Positions 1 to 8,635 are shown, counted from the stretch's first letter. The stretch: DNA of 64,000 nt from Bacteroidales bacterium (GCA_017504965.1 JAFVQD010000006.1:248001-312000); one strand, 5' to 3'. Made by a program: numbers and translations. The notes: a model not told the origin generated them from the sequence alone.

Positions 1-441
1 ATAGTAGAAATGGTCGCTGTCCATCTTCAGTCCGTAATGGCTTTTGAGATCGGGCAGGGAAGTATAGAGCTCCCAATTGCATTGATGTCCCATCACCACC
101 AAAACACTTCTCCCCTCACCATACACTTCATTAAGGGTGTCGCAACCTCCGAAATCGAGGAGCTTGGCCACCCTTTCCCGAGAGTGTCCAAATGCCCATA
201 TTGTCTCCACAATGGTATCACAAAGCGAATGGTAAAATCCTCTGACCACAGCATCCAGCTCTTTATAGTCCATATCTGGGAAAGAGCGGGAAACATTAGT
301 CATAACTACGGACAATCTGTATCTTATTACTTTGTAAAAAAGGAAATATATAAGATCCGACATAAAGTAATGCACCCTCAGCGGCAGCCACGAGAGAAGT
401 GTAAAGAGCGCAATCACCAAACAGTACAAAATCTTATCCAT
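1..441 (-). CDS. Lipid A biosynthesis (LpxL/HtrB-like) acyltransferase, N-terminal part
   Basis: Reading the minus strand from the ATG at 441 gives 147 codons open to the window edge, so the C-terminus is missing. Residues 1-40 hold a hydrophobic membrane anchor and a basic stretch. Around residue 118 the segment GHHQCNWE fits the H-x4-[D/E] catalytic motif of LpxL/HtrB acyltransferases, which transfer acyl chains onto Kdo-lipid A at the inner membrane. The family, in Bacteroidetes about 290-300 residues, also covers other lysophospholipid-type acyltransferases, so the exact acceptor is uncertain. A minus-strand TAACTTTG box lies 21 bases upstream of the start. The plus-strand open frame over the same bases is a shadow without family resemblance. 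Confidence 0.8.
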   Translation of the reverse strand, partial: MDKILYCLVIALFTLLSWLPLRVHYFMSDLIYFLFYKVIRYRLSVVMTNVSRSFPDMDYKELDAVVRGFYHSLCDTIVETIWAFGHSRERVAKLLDFGGCDTLNEVYGEGRSVLVVMGHQCNWELYTSLPDLKSHYGLKMDSDHFYY

Positions 442-461
442 CGTCAATATATCTCAACAAA

Positions 462-469
462 CAAAGTTA
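462..469 (-). promoter_or_regulatory. -7 promoter element of the acyltransferase gene
   Basis: TAACTTTG on the minus strand matches the Bacteroidetes TAnnTTTG consensus. The ATG at 441 would follow a leader of roughly 15 bases. No clear TTTG -33 box is visible. Confidence 0.5.
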
Positions 470-511
470 ATGAAATTTATCGTATATCACCCTTTTATTG
501 ACAAATTTTAA

Positions 512-519
512 TATCTTTG
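512..519 (+). promoter_or_regulatory. -7 promoter element of the POT transporter gene
   Basis: TATCTTTG matches TAnnTTTG and precedes the ATG at 562 by 42 bases. A TTGACA lies at 498-503, but its spacing does not fit the usual TTTG-N19-21 arrangement, so the upstream box is doubtful. Confidence 0.6.
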
Positions 520-561
520 CGAAATACTTACAGAAAAACTAACTAATTTAACTAAACTAAT

Positions 562-2115
562 ATGTTCAAAAATCACCCTAAAGGTTTGTTGGCAGCGGCT
601 CTAAGTAACATGGGCGAACGCTTCGGTTACTACATTATGAACGCTGTACTGGTATTGTTCCTATGCTCGAAATTCGGTCTGCCAGAGGGACAAAGTACCA
701 CTATCTATTCTGTTTTCTATGCAGGTATTTATGTTTTAAGCTTGGTCGGAGGTCTTATTGCTGACCGTACCCAGAACTACAAGGCTACCATCAAGACCGG
801 TCTTGTAATTATGGCTTCAGGTTATGTTCTGCTATCTATTCCTATTCTATCTACAGCAGAGAACATCAACTGGCTCCTCCCTCTGACTTGTGGTGCACTT
901 TTCCTTATCGCATTCGGTAACGGTCTTTTCAAAGGTAACTTGCAGGCTATCGTAGGTCAGATGTATGATGACCTTGAGGCTGAAGCTGCCAAAGAGGGCC
1001 CTGAAGCGCTTAAAGCTGCTAAAGACAAGAGAGACTCAGGTTTCCAGATTTTCTATGTATTCATCAATGTCGGTGGTCTTATCGCACCATTCGTAGCACC
1101 TCTTCTTCGTGAATGGTGGCTTGGCACCAACGGTTTGGTATACAATGCCCAGCTTCCTGCTCTTTGCCACGAGTTCCTTACAAATGGCAGTGCTATGGCT
1201 GCTGATGCATTCAATAACTTGTCAGTATTGATGGCTCAGGTAGGTGCAAATGTTTCAGATATGGCAAATGAGTGCCAGCGCTATCTTCAGATCTTCAACG
1301 AAGGTATCCACTACTCATTCATCGCATCTGTGGCTGCTATGGTTATCTCTTTGGTTATCTTCTTCTTCTCACAGAAGAGATTCCCTAACCCTGCCAAGAA
1401 AGAGGCTGTCAAGAGTGTTGACTATACCCCTGAAGAGAAAGCTGCTGCAGCTAAAGAGATCAAACAGCGTATGTTTGCTCTGTTTGCAGTGCTTGGTATC
1501 GTTATCTTCTTCTGGTTCTCATTCCACCAGAACGGTACATCACTTTCACTATTTGCACGTGACTTCGTAGACTCATCAGCTATCGCTCCTGAGATCTGGC
1601 AAGCTGTGAATCCTTTCTTCGTGATTACACTTACCCCTGTGGTAATGTGGCTGTTTGCATCATTTGCGCGCAAAGGCAAAGCCATCTCTACCCCCAGGAA
1701 GATCGCTATCGGTATGTTTATCGCAGGTCTTGCTTACCTGTTGCTCGCTATCTTCTCTTCAGTAAACGGTTATCCTTCAGCTACTGAGTTCAAAGCTCTT
1801 CCTCTTGAGGCTCAGGCTAAAGCTCACTGGTGGATCCTTATCGCTGTTTACTTCTTCCTGACAGTAGCAGAGCTATTCATCTCACCTCTTGGTCTTTCAT
1901 TCGTATCTAAAGTGGCTCCTAAGAGTATGCTTGGTCTATGCCAGGGTCTTTGGTTGTGTGCTACCGCTATCGGTAACCTCCTACTCCCTCTTGGTCCACT
2001 TATGTATAACGCTTGGCCTATATGGCAGTGCTGGACAGTATTCCTCGTTGTATGTCTGATCTCAATGGGTGGTATGTTGGCTATGGTCAAATGGCTTGAA
2101 AGGGTTACTAAATAA
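562..2115 (+). CDS. POT/PTR2-family proton-coupled peptide transporter
   Basis: Predicted inner-membrane symporter of di- and tripeptides (MFS superfamily, POT branch), 517 residues with about 14 hydrophobic segments. Two POT signatures are visible: NMGERFGYY at residues 16-24, the position of the ExxER motif, and FYVFINVGGL near residue 165, matching the second PTR2 signature. The first glutamate of ExxER, involved in proton coupling in characterised POTs, is asparagine here (N16), while E19 and R20 are kept. A polar loop of about 70 residues rich in Asn, Ala and Met sits near residues 190-250. The gene stands alone between its own promoter and a strong terminator at 2157-2188. The substrate is inferred from the family only. 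Confidence 0.88.
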   Translation: MFKNHPKGLLAAALSNMGERFGYYIMNAVLVLFLCSKFGLPEGQSTTIYSVFYAGIYVLSLVGGLIADRTQNYKATIKTGLVIMASGYVLLSIPILSTAENINWLLPLTCGALFLIAFGNGLFKGNLQAIVGQMYDDLEAEAAKEGPEALKAAKDKRDSGFQIFYVFINVGGLIAPFVAPLLREWWLGTNGLVYNAQLPALCHEFLTNGSAMAADAFNNLSVLMAQVGANVSDMANECQRYLQIFNEGIHYSFIASVAAMVISLVIFFFSQKRFPNPAKKEAVKSVDYTPEEKAAAAKEIKQRMFALFAVLGIVIFFWFSFHQNGTSLSLFARDFVDSSAIAPEIWQAVNPFFVITLTPVVMWLFASFARKGKAISTPRKIAIGMFIAGLAYLLLAIFSSVNGYPSATEFKALPLEAQAKAHWWILIAVYFFLTVAELFISPLGLSFVSKVAPKSMLGLCQGLWLCATAIGNLLLPLGPLMYNAWPIWQCWTVFLVVCLISMGGMLAMVKWLERVTK

Positions 2116-2156
2116 TATACCCGAACATAGTCCGGTACAACCTGACTAATAAACTG

Positions 2157-2188
2157 AAAGGCTGACTGTGAAAAGTCAGCCTTTTTTT
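2157..2188 (+). terminator. Rho-independent terminator after the POT gene
   Basis: Perfect 11-bp inverted repeat (AAAGGCTGACT / AGTCAGCCTTT) around the loop GTGAAA, running into a T tract at 2182-2188. It separates the transporter from the LysR gene. Confidence 0.9.
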
Positions 2189-2189
2189 C

Positions 2190-2197
2190 TATCTTTG
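2190..2197 (+). promoter_or_regulatory. -7 promoter element of the LysR gene, almost touching the start codon
   Basis: TATCTTTG directly follows the terminator T tract, and the ATG at 2203 is only five bases beyond it. Since transcription normally begins about 4-7 bases after this box, the mRNA would have little or no leader. Confidence 0.55.
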
Positions 2198-2202
2198 TCG
2201 GT

Positions 2203-2802
2203 ATGCTAACAGACTTTCGGTTAAAAGTATTCCACACTGTCGCACTTCGCAAGAATTTCACCAGGGCTGCCAGGGAGCTACACATCTCCCAGCCGGCAGT
2301 CAGTCAGAACATTGCGGAGCTTGAGCAGCAGGTGGGTGACACTCTGGTCGAGAGGAGGCAGGGGGGGATTGCCCTCACCCCGAAAGGTGAAATCCTGCTT
2401 AATTATGCAGAGAAGATTCTCCACCTGTACGACTCCCTGAACAGGGAGCTTATCCCCTCAAACACACGGGCAGCAGAGCAGCTGAGGATAGCGGCGTGTC
2501 CTATTGCGGTACGCTTCATATTGCCGAAGGCCATAAAGAAATTCCAGATGCTATACCCTGCTGCGGAGATATCCCTTATCGAACGGGCAGACAGCGAGAT
2601 AGAAGGGGCGGTGACCGACGGAGTGGCTGACCTTGGGGTGATGGAGGGGAGACCCGAAAAGCTCTCTTGCGCACCGTTTGCCGAGCTGAAACTCTCCGAT
2701 TCCGGGGATGCATTGGCCGAAATCATCTTCGCCTACGACCCACAGTCAGCGGAGAGCAGCACCATCGAAAAATTCATATTGACCTCTAAAACCGCACTAT
2801 AG
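2203..2802 (+). CDS. LysR-family transcriptional regulator, shortened effector domain
   Basis: Residues 1-60 form a standard LysR winged helix-turn-helix (FTRAARELHISQPAVSQNIAELE at 19-41). It is followed by the linker helix and the first half of the periplasmic-binding-like effector domain. The protein has 199 residues against about 290-300 for the family. The sequence passes from the first subdomain (ending near VADLGVMEG) to what looks like the C-terminal helix (IEKFILTSKTAL), so the second subdomain seems to be missing rather than the tail simply cut off. It may bind DNA without normal effector control. The TTG start of the next gene lies two bases after the stop, suggesting coupled expression with the serine hydrolase. 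Confidence 0.85.
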   Translation: MLTDFRLKVFHTVALRKNFTRAARELHISQPAVSQNIAELEQQVGDTLVERRQGGIALTPKGEILLNYAEKILHLYDSLNRELIPSNTRAAEQLRIAACPIAVRFILPKAIKKFQMLYPAAEISLIERADSEIEGAVTDGVADLGVMEGRPEKLSCAPFAELKLSDSGDALAEIIFAYDPQSAESSTIEKFILTSKTAL

Positions 2803-2804
2803 CC

Positions 2805-4115
2805 TTGAACCTATCTGAAGCCCAAATAAAAAAACTGGACATAGTACTGGCAGTGATCGCTGTCATTATCATTTTCTTCAACATCCTGAACAGGTGTTCG
2901 CAGGACAAAGAATTTATACTGGAAGAGGTGGAGCAGGAGTATATCTCCATCAATAACCTCATCTCCAACGATATGTCAGATATGGAGCAAACCCGCAAAC
3001 TCGACAATTATGTGGAGAAGTTCCTCAAAAGGTGGGAGATAAAGGGTGGAAGCCTCGCCATAATGAAAGAGGGGAGGCTGGTATATGCGAAGGGGTACGG
3101 CTGGGCAGATGAGGAGCTGGAGAAAAAGACCGAGGCCGGAAACATATTCAGAGTCGCATCCCTCTCTAAACTCATCACAGCTACCGCCATAATGAAAATG
3201 GTGGAGGACTCCCTGCTGAGCCTGGATGACAAGGTCTTCGGAGAAGAGGGGATCCTGAACGAAGAGCAGTTCTCCCACTATCGGGACAAGAGGGTGCAGC
3301 GGATCACCGTCGAGCACCTGCTCAGACACAAAGGGGGCTTTGCCACATACAGGGGCGATCCCCTGTTCACCACCCGCGAGATAATGATCTGGGAAAATCT
3401 CGACACAGTCCCCGATATGGATAGGGTGATAGAGTATACATTGTCCCAAAGACTTGGTTTCAATCCGGGGGCAAGTACCAAATACTCAAATGCCGGCTAC
3501 CTAATATTATCCAAAATCATAGAAAAACTGAGTGGGATGGGGTATGAAGAGTACTGCCAGAAGAATATCCTCTACCCCTCGGGGTGCTACGATATGCACC
3601 TGGCCCGCAATCTCTATCAGGACAAATACCCCAATGAGGTACGCTACTACGAACCCCACGATGCCACCCCTATCGCCTCATACGACAAAAACAGCAGTGA
3701 CACCCTCTACAGAAGATATGGCGGAAACAATATTGAAGGTCTCTACGGAGCAGGAGGCTGGGTCTCTTCAGCATCTGAGTTTGTAATGTTCGTATCACAT
3801 ATAGATGGAGATGAGACCATCCCGGACATCCTCTCCCCGGAGAGCATCAGGAAGATGATCACCTGCGAGGGGGGCGAACTCCCCATCGGCTGGTCACGCG
3901 CAGGTGTTAATTCGGAGTGGAAAAGGACAGGGACACTCGCCGGAAGTAGCGCCATAGTAAAAAGACAGAAAGACGGCACCATCTGGATGTTTGTCACCAA
4001 CACCAGTTCCTGGAAAGGGAACAAATTCCCCGGATACATAGAGACTATGGTCAGGAGGGGATCCACCGGAATAGAGTTCCCTGAAAGTCAAAATCTTTTG
4101 GAAATTAGCCAATAA
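2805..4115 (+). CDS. Serine hydrolase of the beta-lactamase class C / penicillin-binding family
   Basis: 436 residues. One hydrophobic segment at 11-26 anchors the protein in the inner membrane with the catalytic domain outside. The class C signature SxxK is present as S119-L-S-K122 and the YxN motif as Y227-S-N229; HLLRHKGGF fits the helix usual in this family. Members act as esterases, D-aminopeptidases, DD-peptidases or beta-lactamases; the substrate cannot be read from sequence. The start is taken as TTG at 2805 because it gives the membrane anchor and sits two bases after the LysR stop; the next ATG would remove the anchor. The rpsF promoter begins inside its last codons. Confidence 0.82.
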   Translation: MNLSEAQIKKLDIVLAVIAVIIIFFNILNRCSQDKEFILEEVEQEYISINNLISNDMSDMEQTRKLDNYVEKFLKRWEIKGGSLAIMKEGRLVYAKGYGWADEELEKKTEAGNIFRVASLSKLITATAIMKMVEDSLLSLDDKVFGEEGILNEEQFSHYRDKRVQRITVEHLLRHKGGFATYRGDPLFTTREIMIWENLDTVPDMDRVIEYTLSQRLGFNPGASTKYSNAGYLILSKIIEKLSGMGYEEYCQKNILYPSGCYDMHLARNLYQDKYPNEVRYYEPHDATPIASYDKNSSDTLYRRYGGNNIEGLYGAGGWVSSASEFVMFVSHIDGDETIPDILSPESIRKMITCEGGELPIGWSRAGVNSEWKRTGTLAGSSAIVKRQKDGTIWMFVTNTSSWKGNKFPGYIETMVRRGSTGIEFPESQNLLEISQ

Positions 4116-4127
4116 TGACTATCTTTG
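4097..4127 (+). promoter_or_regulatory. Promoter of the rpsF operon
   Basis: TTTG at 4097-4100, a 19-base spacer and TATCTTTG at 4120-4127 form a complete Bacteroidetes sigma-ABfr promoter. The -33 box and part of the spacer lie inside the 3' end of the serine hydrolase gene. Confidence 0.85.
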
Positions 4128-4129
4128 CA

Positions 4130-4153
4130 GCCCTTTTGGTATATCCGGAAGGC
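4130..4153 (+). promoter_or_regulatory. Leader hairpin of rpsF, possible ribosomal-protein binding site
   Basis: The leader can fold as GCC(C)TTTTGG / CCGGAAGGC around the loop TATAT, with one bulged C and two G-U pairs. S6:S18 autoregulatory leaders in other bacteria carry a CCG element in a hairpin before rpsF. The resemblance is loose, and the predicted start near 4132 would trim the base of the stem. Confidence 0.3.
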
Positions 4154-4183
4154 AAATAATTTTATAACTTAATATTAATCAAA

Positions 4184-4525
4184 ATGTTAAAACAGTACGA
4201 AACCGTTTTCATTGCAACTCCCGTTTTATCTGAGGCTCAGATAAAGGAAGCGGTACAAAAGTATCATGACCTTATCGTAGCAGAGGGTGGCGAGATCGTG
4301 CATGAAGAAGATTGGGGCCTTAAGAAATTGGCTTACCCAATCCAGAAAAAAACTACAGGATTCTATCACCTGATCGAATTCAAAGCTGACTCACAGTTCA
4401 TCGCCAAACTTGAAATCAACTACAAACGCGACGAGAGAATCCTTCGCTTCTTGACCTTCGCTATGGACAAACACGCTATCGCTTATGCTGAGCGTCGTCG
4501 TGCAAACAAAAAAGAATCTAAATAA
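4184..4525 (+). CDS. rpsF: 30S ribosomal protein S6
   Basis: 113 residues, full length. It begins [20 protein letters not shown] and contains [13 protein letters not shown], both typical of bS6. It binds the central domain of 16S rRNA as a heterodimer with bS18, whose gene follows after 14 bases. No Shine-Dalgarno sequence precedes the start (AATATTAATCAAA), in contrast with the next two genes. In Bacteroidetes ribosomes bS6, bS18 and bS21 together mask the anti-Shine-Dalgarno end of 16S rRNA (published for Flavobacterium). Confidence 0.97.
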   Translation: MLKQYETVFIATPVLSEAQIKEAVQKYHDLIVAEGGEIVHEEDWGLKKLAYPIQKKTTGFYHLIEFKADSQFIAKLEINYKRDERILRFLTFAMDKHAIAYAERRRANKKESK

Positions 4526-4530
4526 GGAGG
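4526..4530 (+). promoter_or_regulatory. Strong Shine-Dalgarno sequence of rpsR
   Basis: AAGGAGG (core GGAGG at 4526-4530) lies nine bases before the rpsR ATG at 4540. Such a sequence is unusual in this window, where most genes have A/T-rich leaders. Confidence 0.75.
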
Positions 4531-4539
4531 AATATAATT

Positions 4540-4806
4540 ATGGCAACTAACAACGAAATCCGTTATCTGAACCCTCCTACAGTAGAGGTTAAAAAGAAAA
4601 AATATTGCCGTTTCAAAAAAACAGGCATCAAATATGTTGACTACAAGGACGCTGAATTCCTAAAACGCTTCCTTAACGAGCAGGGTAAAATCCTTCCTCG
4701 TCGTCTTACCGGTACTTCTTTGAAATTCCAGAAGAAAGTAGCGCAAGCAGTTAAACGCGCAAGGCACCTTGCTTTGCTTCCTTACGTAACAGACCTATTG
4801 AAATAA
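4540..4806 (+). CDS. rpsR: 30S ribosomal protein S18
   Basis: 88 residues, full length. The core is typical of bS18: [19 protein letters not shown], then [19 protein letters not shown] and [11 protein letters not shown]. Partner of bS6 on the 30S platform and middle gene of rpsF-rpsR-rplI. It has a textbook Shine-Dalgarno sequence although bS18 in Bacteroidetes helps to mask the anti-Shine-Dalgarno sequence; this may be a feedback arrangement, discussed under findings. Confidence 0.97.
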   Translation: MATNNEIRYLNPPTVEVKKKKYCRFKKTGIKYVDYKDAEFLKRFLNEQGKILPRRLTGTSLKFQKKVAQAVKRARHLALLPYVTDLLK

Positions 4807-4809
4807 GAA

Positions 4810-4814
4810 GGAGG
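4810..4814 (+). promoter_or_regulatory. Strong Shine-Dalgarno sequence of rplI
   Basis: AAGGAGG with core GGAGG at 4810-4814 lies six bases before the rplI ATG at 4821, followed by a second GAG purine run. It is the second such site in this operon. Confidence 0.75.
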
Positions 4815-4820
4815 AGAGAT

Positions 4821-5273
4821 ATGGAAATTATTTTGAAACAAGATGTCGCTAATCTAGGACACAAAGACGATATCGTAACTGTAAAGAATGGTTACGCAGC
4901 TAACTACCTTATCCCTCAAGGATTCGCTATTATGGCTACCCCTTCAGCAAAAAAGGTTCACGCTGAAAATCTAAGACAAAGAGCTCACAAAGAGGCTAAA
5001 ATCCGTGAAGAGGCTACTGCTCTTGCAGCTAAACTTGAAGGATTGACAGTAAAAGTTACTACCAAAGTTAGCTCTACCGGCAAAATCTTCGGTTCAGTTA
5101 ACAACATTCAGGTAGCTGAAGCTCTTGCTGCTCTTGGTCACGAGATCGACCGCAGAAACATCACTATCGTAGATGCTGACAAAGTTCAGGAAGTTGGCAC
5201 CTTCGCAGCTGTTGTTAAATGCTACAAAGAGATCAAAGCTAACATCAACGTAGAAGTTGTAGGCGAAGAGTAA
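4821..5273 (+). CDS. rplI: 50S ribosomal protein L9
   Basis: 150 residues, full length. The N-terminal rRNA-binding domain (MEIILKQDVANLGHKDDIV, then VKNGYAANYLIPQGFA) is followed by a long helix and the C-terminal domain (GKIFGSVNNIQVAEAL). bL9 sits at the base of the L1 stalk and affects reading-frame maintenance. Last gene of the operon, followed by a terminator at 5295-5330. Confidence 0.97.
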   Translation: MEIILKQDVANLGHKDDIVTVKNGYAANYLIPQGFAIMATPSAKKVHAENLRQRAHKEAKIREEATALAAKLEGLTVKVTTKVSSTGKIFGSVNNIQVAEALAALGHEIDRRNITIVDADKVQEVGTFAAVVKCYKEIKANINVEVVGEE

Positions 5274-5294
5274 TCTTCACTTCACACCATACAG

Positions 5295-5330
5295 AAAGAG
5301 ATTGACTGTCGCAGCCAATCTCTTTTTTTT
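5295..5330 (+). terminator. Rho-independent terminator after rplI
   Basis: AAAGAGATTG pairs with CAATCTCTTT, the stem continues as CTG/CAG around a short loop after one mismatch, and a run of eight T follows. It lies between convergent rplI and murF. Confidence 0.88.
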
Positions 5331-5358
5331 GTAATCACCCCTCTGTTATTCCCGCCAC

Positions 5359-6732
5359 TTAGAACTCTGTAAGGATACTTTGAAGGCGGATACCGTTTGA
5401 ACCTTTGATCAGGAGGGTGTAGTTTTTAGGGTGGGTCTTTTGAATGGACTCTTTTAGTGCCTCGACATCTTCGAAGAATTCAAAATTCTCACCACAGCCG
5501 ATCTCAGATGCATACCCTTTCTGTGCGCCGAACTCCTTTCCGACAAGAACTACCTTCTTTAGATCCATTTTCGAGAGGATATCTATTATCTCACGGTGCT
5601 CCGACGCGGAGTACTCACCCAGCTCCCTCATATCACCCAGAATAACACCTTTGTTTTTGAACTCTGTCTTCCCGAAATTGGCGAGCGAGACCTTCATACT
5701 GGTAGGATTTGCATTGTACGCATCCACCACCAGAAGATTATGTTTTCCCTTCTTCAGCTCTGAACGGTTATTGGTGGGGACATACTCTGAAACAGCTGCA
5801 TAGCACTCCTGTGTCGGAACTCCGAAATGCTCACCTATAGCGATGGCAGCCAGCACATTATCTACATTATACGAGCCCACCAGATGGGTATTGACCACTA
5901 CTCCACCTATCTTGATACGGAGATATGGATCGTGCGCAGTGACAGGGAGCACCTCCACCTCCTGATGCTTCACACCATAGGTGATAGGGTTTATCCCCGG
6001 CCTGTCATCGACCATCTTGAAGAGTTCTGGATTATCCACATTCAGGAACACAGTACCGCTATGCTCCTGAAGAAAATCGTATAGTTCACCTTTGGTTTTC
6101 TTCACCCCCTCATAAGAGCCGAAACCGAGAAGGTGCGCCTTACCCACATTGGTGATAAGCCCAAAATTGGGCAATGCCACATTTACAAGCTCCTCTATAT
6201 CTCCCGGGTGACTGGCTCCCATCTCCACTACAGCTATCTGTGTGGACATCGAGATCCTGAAAAGTGTCATAGGGACACCTATACTGTTATTGAGGTTACC
6301 TTCGGTAGCGACCACTCTGTACTTTTTAGACAGGACAGCCTTAATAAGCTCCTTGGTGGTAGTCTTTCCATTTGTACCTGTCAAGCCTATCACCGGGATC
6401 CTGAACCCTTTACGATGCCATTTGGCCAGCAGCTGAAAAGCCTTCAGCGGACTCTCCACGAGGATATACCTTCTCAGACGATCCCTGTCTGCCTGGGTAC
6501 CGTAGTCAGGATTGAACTTGGCAGCCAGAACCCTCTGGCCGAATTCACTGTCCCTCTCCACCACTGCGCATAGGGCACCTTTATCGAGGGCCATACGGGC
6601 ATAATTGTTCCCATCAAAATTCTCCCCCCTAAGTGCAAAAAAGATATTGCCGGCAGCTACACTTCTGCTGTCGGTGCTAACACCTGAAGAGAATGGAAAA
6701 AGTTCCAGAATCTTGTTTATCTCTTTACTCAT
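5359..6732 (-). CDS. murF: UDP-N-acetylmuramoyl-tripeptide--D-alanyl-D-alanine ligase
   Basis: 457 residues. Cytoplasmic Mur ligase that adds D-Ala-D-Ala to the UDP-MurNAc-tripeptide, the last soluble step of peptidoglycan precursor synthesis. The N-terminal UDP-binding domain shows VSTDSRSVAAGNIFFALRGE; the ATP loop is GLTGTNGKTTTKE near residue 115; the middle domain has NLNNSIGVP and VVEMGASHPGDIE typical of MurF; the C-terminal domain has VVDAYNANPTSM. Last gene of the patatin-flippase-dut-murF run, five bases after dut. It is placed outside the usual mur cluster here. Confidence 0.95.
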   Translation of the reverse strand: MSKEINKILELFPFSSGVSTDSRSVAAGNIFFALRGENFDGNNYARMALDKGALCAVVERDSEFGQRVLAAKFNPDYGTQADRDRLRRYILVESPLKAFQLLAKWHRKGFRIPVIGLTGTNGKTTTKELIKAVLSKKYRVVATEGNLNNSIGVPMTLFRISMSTQIAVVEMGASHPGDIEELVNVALPNFGLITNVGKAHLLGFGSYEGVKKTKGELYDFLQEHSGTVFLNVDNPELFKMVDDRPGINPITYGVKHQEVEVLPVTAHDPYLRIKIGGVVVNTHLVGSYNVDNVLAAIAIGEHFGVPTQECYAAVSEYVPTNNRSELKKGKHNLLVVDAYNANPTSMKVSLANFGKTEFKNKGVILGDMRELGEYSASEHREIIDILSKMDLKKVVLVGKEFGAQKGYASEIGCGENFEFFEDVEALKESIQKTHPKNYTLLIKGSNGIRLQSILTEF

Positions 6733-6737
6733 AATCT

Positions 6738-7172
6738 CTATTTCTTACCTGTAGAACCAAAACCACCGGCACCTCTCTCGCTTTCAGAGAGCTCCTCTAC
6801 CTCTACCCACTCCACTTTTTCGTAGCGGGCTATCACCATCTGGGCTATTCTTTCTCCCGGATTGATAGTAAAGTCATCTTTTGAAAGGTTTACCAGAATC
6901 ACCTTGATCTCCCCTCTGTAGTCTGCATCGATGGTGCCTGGAGCATTTACTATAGATATCCCGTGCTTGGCAGCCAGACCACTGCGAGGTCTTACCTGAG
7001 CCTCATACCCTTCGGGCAATTCGATATAGATACCTGTAGGTATCATCGCCCTCTCCAGAGATGAGAGAACTATCGGCTCTTCGATGGATGCCCTCAAATC
7101 GACACCTGCCGCTTGGGCAGTAGCATACTCAGGTGTACTGTACTTAGATCTGTTTACTATTTTTACTTCCAT
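6738..7172 (-). CDS. dut: dUTP diphosphatase (dUTPase)
   Basis: 144 residues. Hydrolyses dUTP to dUMP, keeping uracil out of DNA and feeding dTMP synthesis. All five trimeric-dUTPase motifs are present: [44 protein letters not shown] and the flexible C-terminal arm GAGGFGSTG. The start is taken at 7172 (MEVKIVNRS) because this gives the usual length; a longer frame from 7208 adds an unrelated extension. This start lies 29 bases inside the end of the flippase gene, implying translational coupling. Confidence 0.95.
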   Translation of the reverse strand: MEVKIVNRSKYSTPEYATAQAAGVDLRASIEEPIVLSSLERAMIPTGIYIELPEGYEAQVRPRSGLAAKHGISIVNAPGTIDADYRGEIKVILVNLSKDDFTINPGERIAQMVIARYEKVEWVEVEELSESERGAGGFGSTGKK

Positions 7173-8634
7173 ATCTGACAAATAAGAAATATCCTGCAAG
7201 ATACACAAAAATCAATATTGTTCTTATAACGAGTTTCCAAACCAGAAGCATATTTTCAGGTATCAGGAGATTTAGGCCATACAATACGAGACCTGCACCT
7301 ATAATTACAAATATGCGTCCCCAGTCGTAAGGGATCCTGTAGTACTTGTTTCCCAGCAGGGTACTCACTATCAGCATCACCAGATAACTTGCAAAATGGC
7401 CCCAAGCCGCAGCCCAGTATGAGTATTTCGCCAAAAACAAAACATTCACCACAGCTGTGACCAGAAGACCGGCCAAGGTGATATAGATCGCATACGACGA
7501 ACGGTCAGAGAGCTTGTACCACATAGAGACATTGAAAAGCATACCGAGCATCATATACGCCAGAAGCATTATCGGCACAATCCCCATCCCCACTCTGAAG
7601 TCTGCCCCCACTACAAACTGGATGATATCGATATAGAAGATAATCCCCAGAAAGACCAGCATACAGAATGCCACGAAGTACTCCATCACCTGTGCATAGA
7701 GCTCCTTGGACCCTTTGTCCCTCGCTCTGGCGAAGAAAAATGGCTCTGCAGCAAATCTAAACATCTGGACAAAGAGGGACATAATCACCGCCACCTTCAC
7801 TGCCGCCTGATAGATACCCAGATCAGATCTCCAGAGGGTATCATCCACATTGAAGTAGCGGAAGAGGATCCTGTCCAGGAAGTCGTTGATCACCCCCGGA
7901 AGCCCCGCTATCATAAGTGGAAGCGAATATGCCATCAGCCCCTTCCACACCTTCCTATCCAGCTCGAACCTCAGTTTAAGAATATCGGGGATAAACAGGA
8001 GCAGTGCCACCACACAACTCACACATATGGAGAATATAGGGTATGAGAAGTCCGGAACAGCCGATACAAACTTCAGCAGGAATGTATCAGGGTGGGCCGC
8101 TGCAAATTTGGGAAACCAGAGGAAGAGGGCCACATTTGATCCCACCTCTGTCAATATTTTCGTGGTCTTGAATATGGCAAACTTCCAGGCCTTGGTCTCA
8201 AACCTCAGCTTGGCGAAAAGGATCGCTGTGAATGAGTCTATCGCCAGTATCAGACCTATATAGACATAGCACAGATAGTATCCCTGATACCCCATCGCCA
8301 CAGATATGCTCTCTCCGAAGAATATCATCACCAGCAGGAACACCAGAGATACGGCAGAGACTGTAATCAGTGCAGTAGAGAAGACCTGCCTGGGGTGGGC
8401 CCCCTCCTTATTCGCAAATCTGAAACACCCGGTCTCCAGACCAAGGGTCAGCACCACCTGGAACATAGCGATATATGCCATAAACTCGGTGAGCACTCCG
8501 TAGTCGGTAGTGGTCAGGTAGTATGTATAAAGTGGTAAAAAGAGAAAATTTATGAAGCGTGCCAGTATGGTACTGACTCCATATATGGCGGTCTCCCCCG
8601 CCAATTTCTTAAGTATGCTTCCGTTTGCACCCAT
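7144..8634 (-). CDS. Polysaccharide flippase (MOP/Wzx-like, multidrug/oligosaccharidyl-lipid/polysaccharide superfamily)
   Basis: 496 residues with about 14 hydrophobic helices. The N-terminus ([30 protein letters not shown], residues about 10-40) is typical of Bacteroidetes Wzx-like flippases, which move undecaprenyl-linked oligosaccharides across the inner membrane. It is not part of a glycan synthesis cluster: it lies one base after the patatin gene and overlaps dut, so its cargo is unknown. A lipid II flippase role is conceivable because murF follows, but that is only a neighbourhood argument. Confidence 0.85.
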   Translation of the reverse strand: MGANGSILKKLAGETAIYGVSTILARFINFLFLPLYTYYLTTTDYGVLTEFMAYIAMFQVVLTLGLETGCFRFANKEGAHPRQVFSTALITVSAVSLVFLLVMIFFGESISVAMGYQGYYLCYVYIGLILAIDSFTAILFAKLRFETKAWKFAIFKTTKILTEVGSNVALFLWFPKFAAAHPDTFLLKFVSAVPDFSYPIFSICVSCVVALLLFIPDILKLRFELDRKVWKGLMAYSLPLMIAGLPGVINDFLDRILFRYFNVDDTLWRSDLGIYQAAVKVAVIMSLFVQMFRFAAEPFFFARARDKGSKELYAQVMEYFVAFCMLVFLGIIFYIDIIQFVVGADFRVGMGIVPIMLLAYMMLGMLFNVSMWYKLSDRSSYAIYITLAGLLVTAVVNVLFLAKYSYWAAAWGHFASYLVMLIVSTLLGNKYYRIPYDWGRIFVIIGAGLVLYGLNLLIPENMLLVWKLVIRTILIFVYLAGYFLFVRYGSKNSKQI

Positions 8635-8635
8635 T

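Noticed and set aside
10-501. Plus-strand open frame of 163 codons at the window start
   Set aside because: It has no family features, while the minus strand of the same bases encodes an LpxL-like acyltransferase with the expected motif.
5444-6573. Several plus-strand open frames opposite murF
   Set aside because: They are shadows of murF; residue composition is skewed to Ser, His and Arg and there is no start context.
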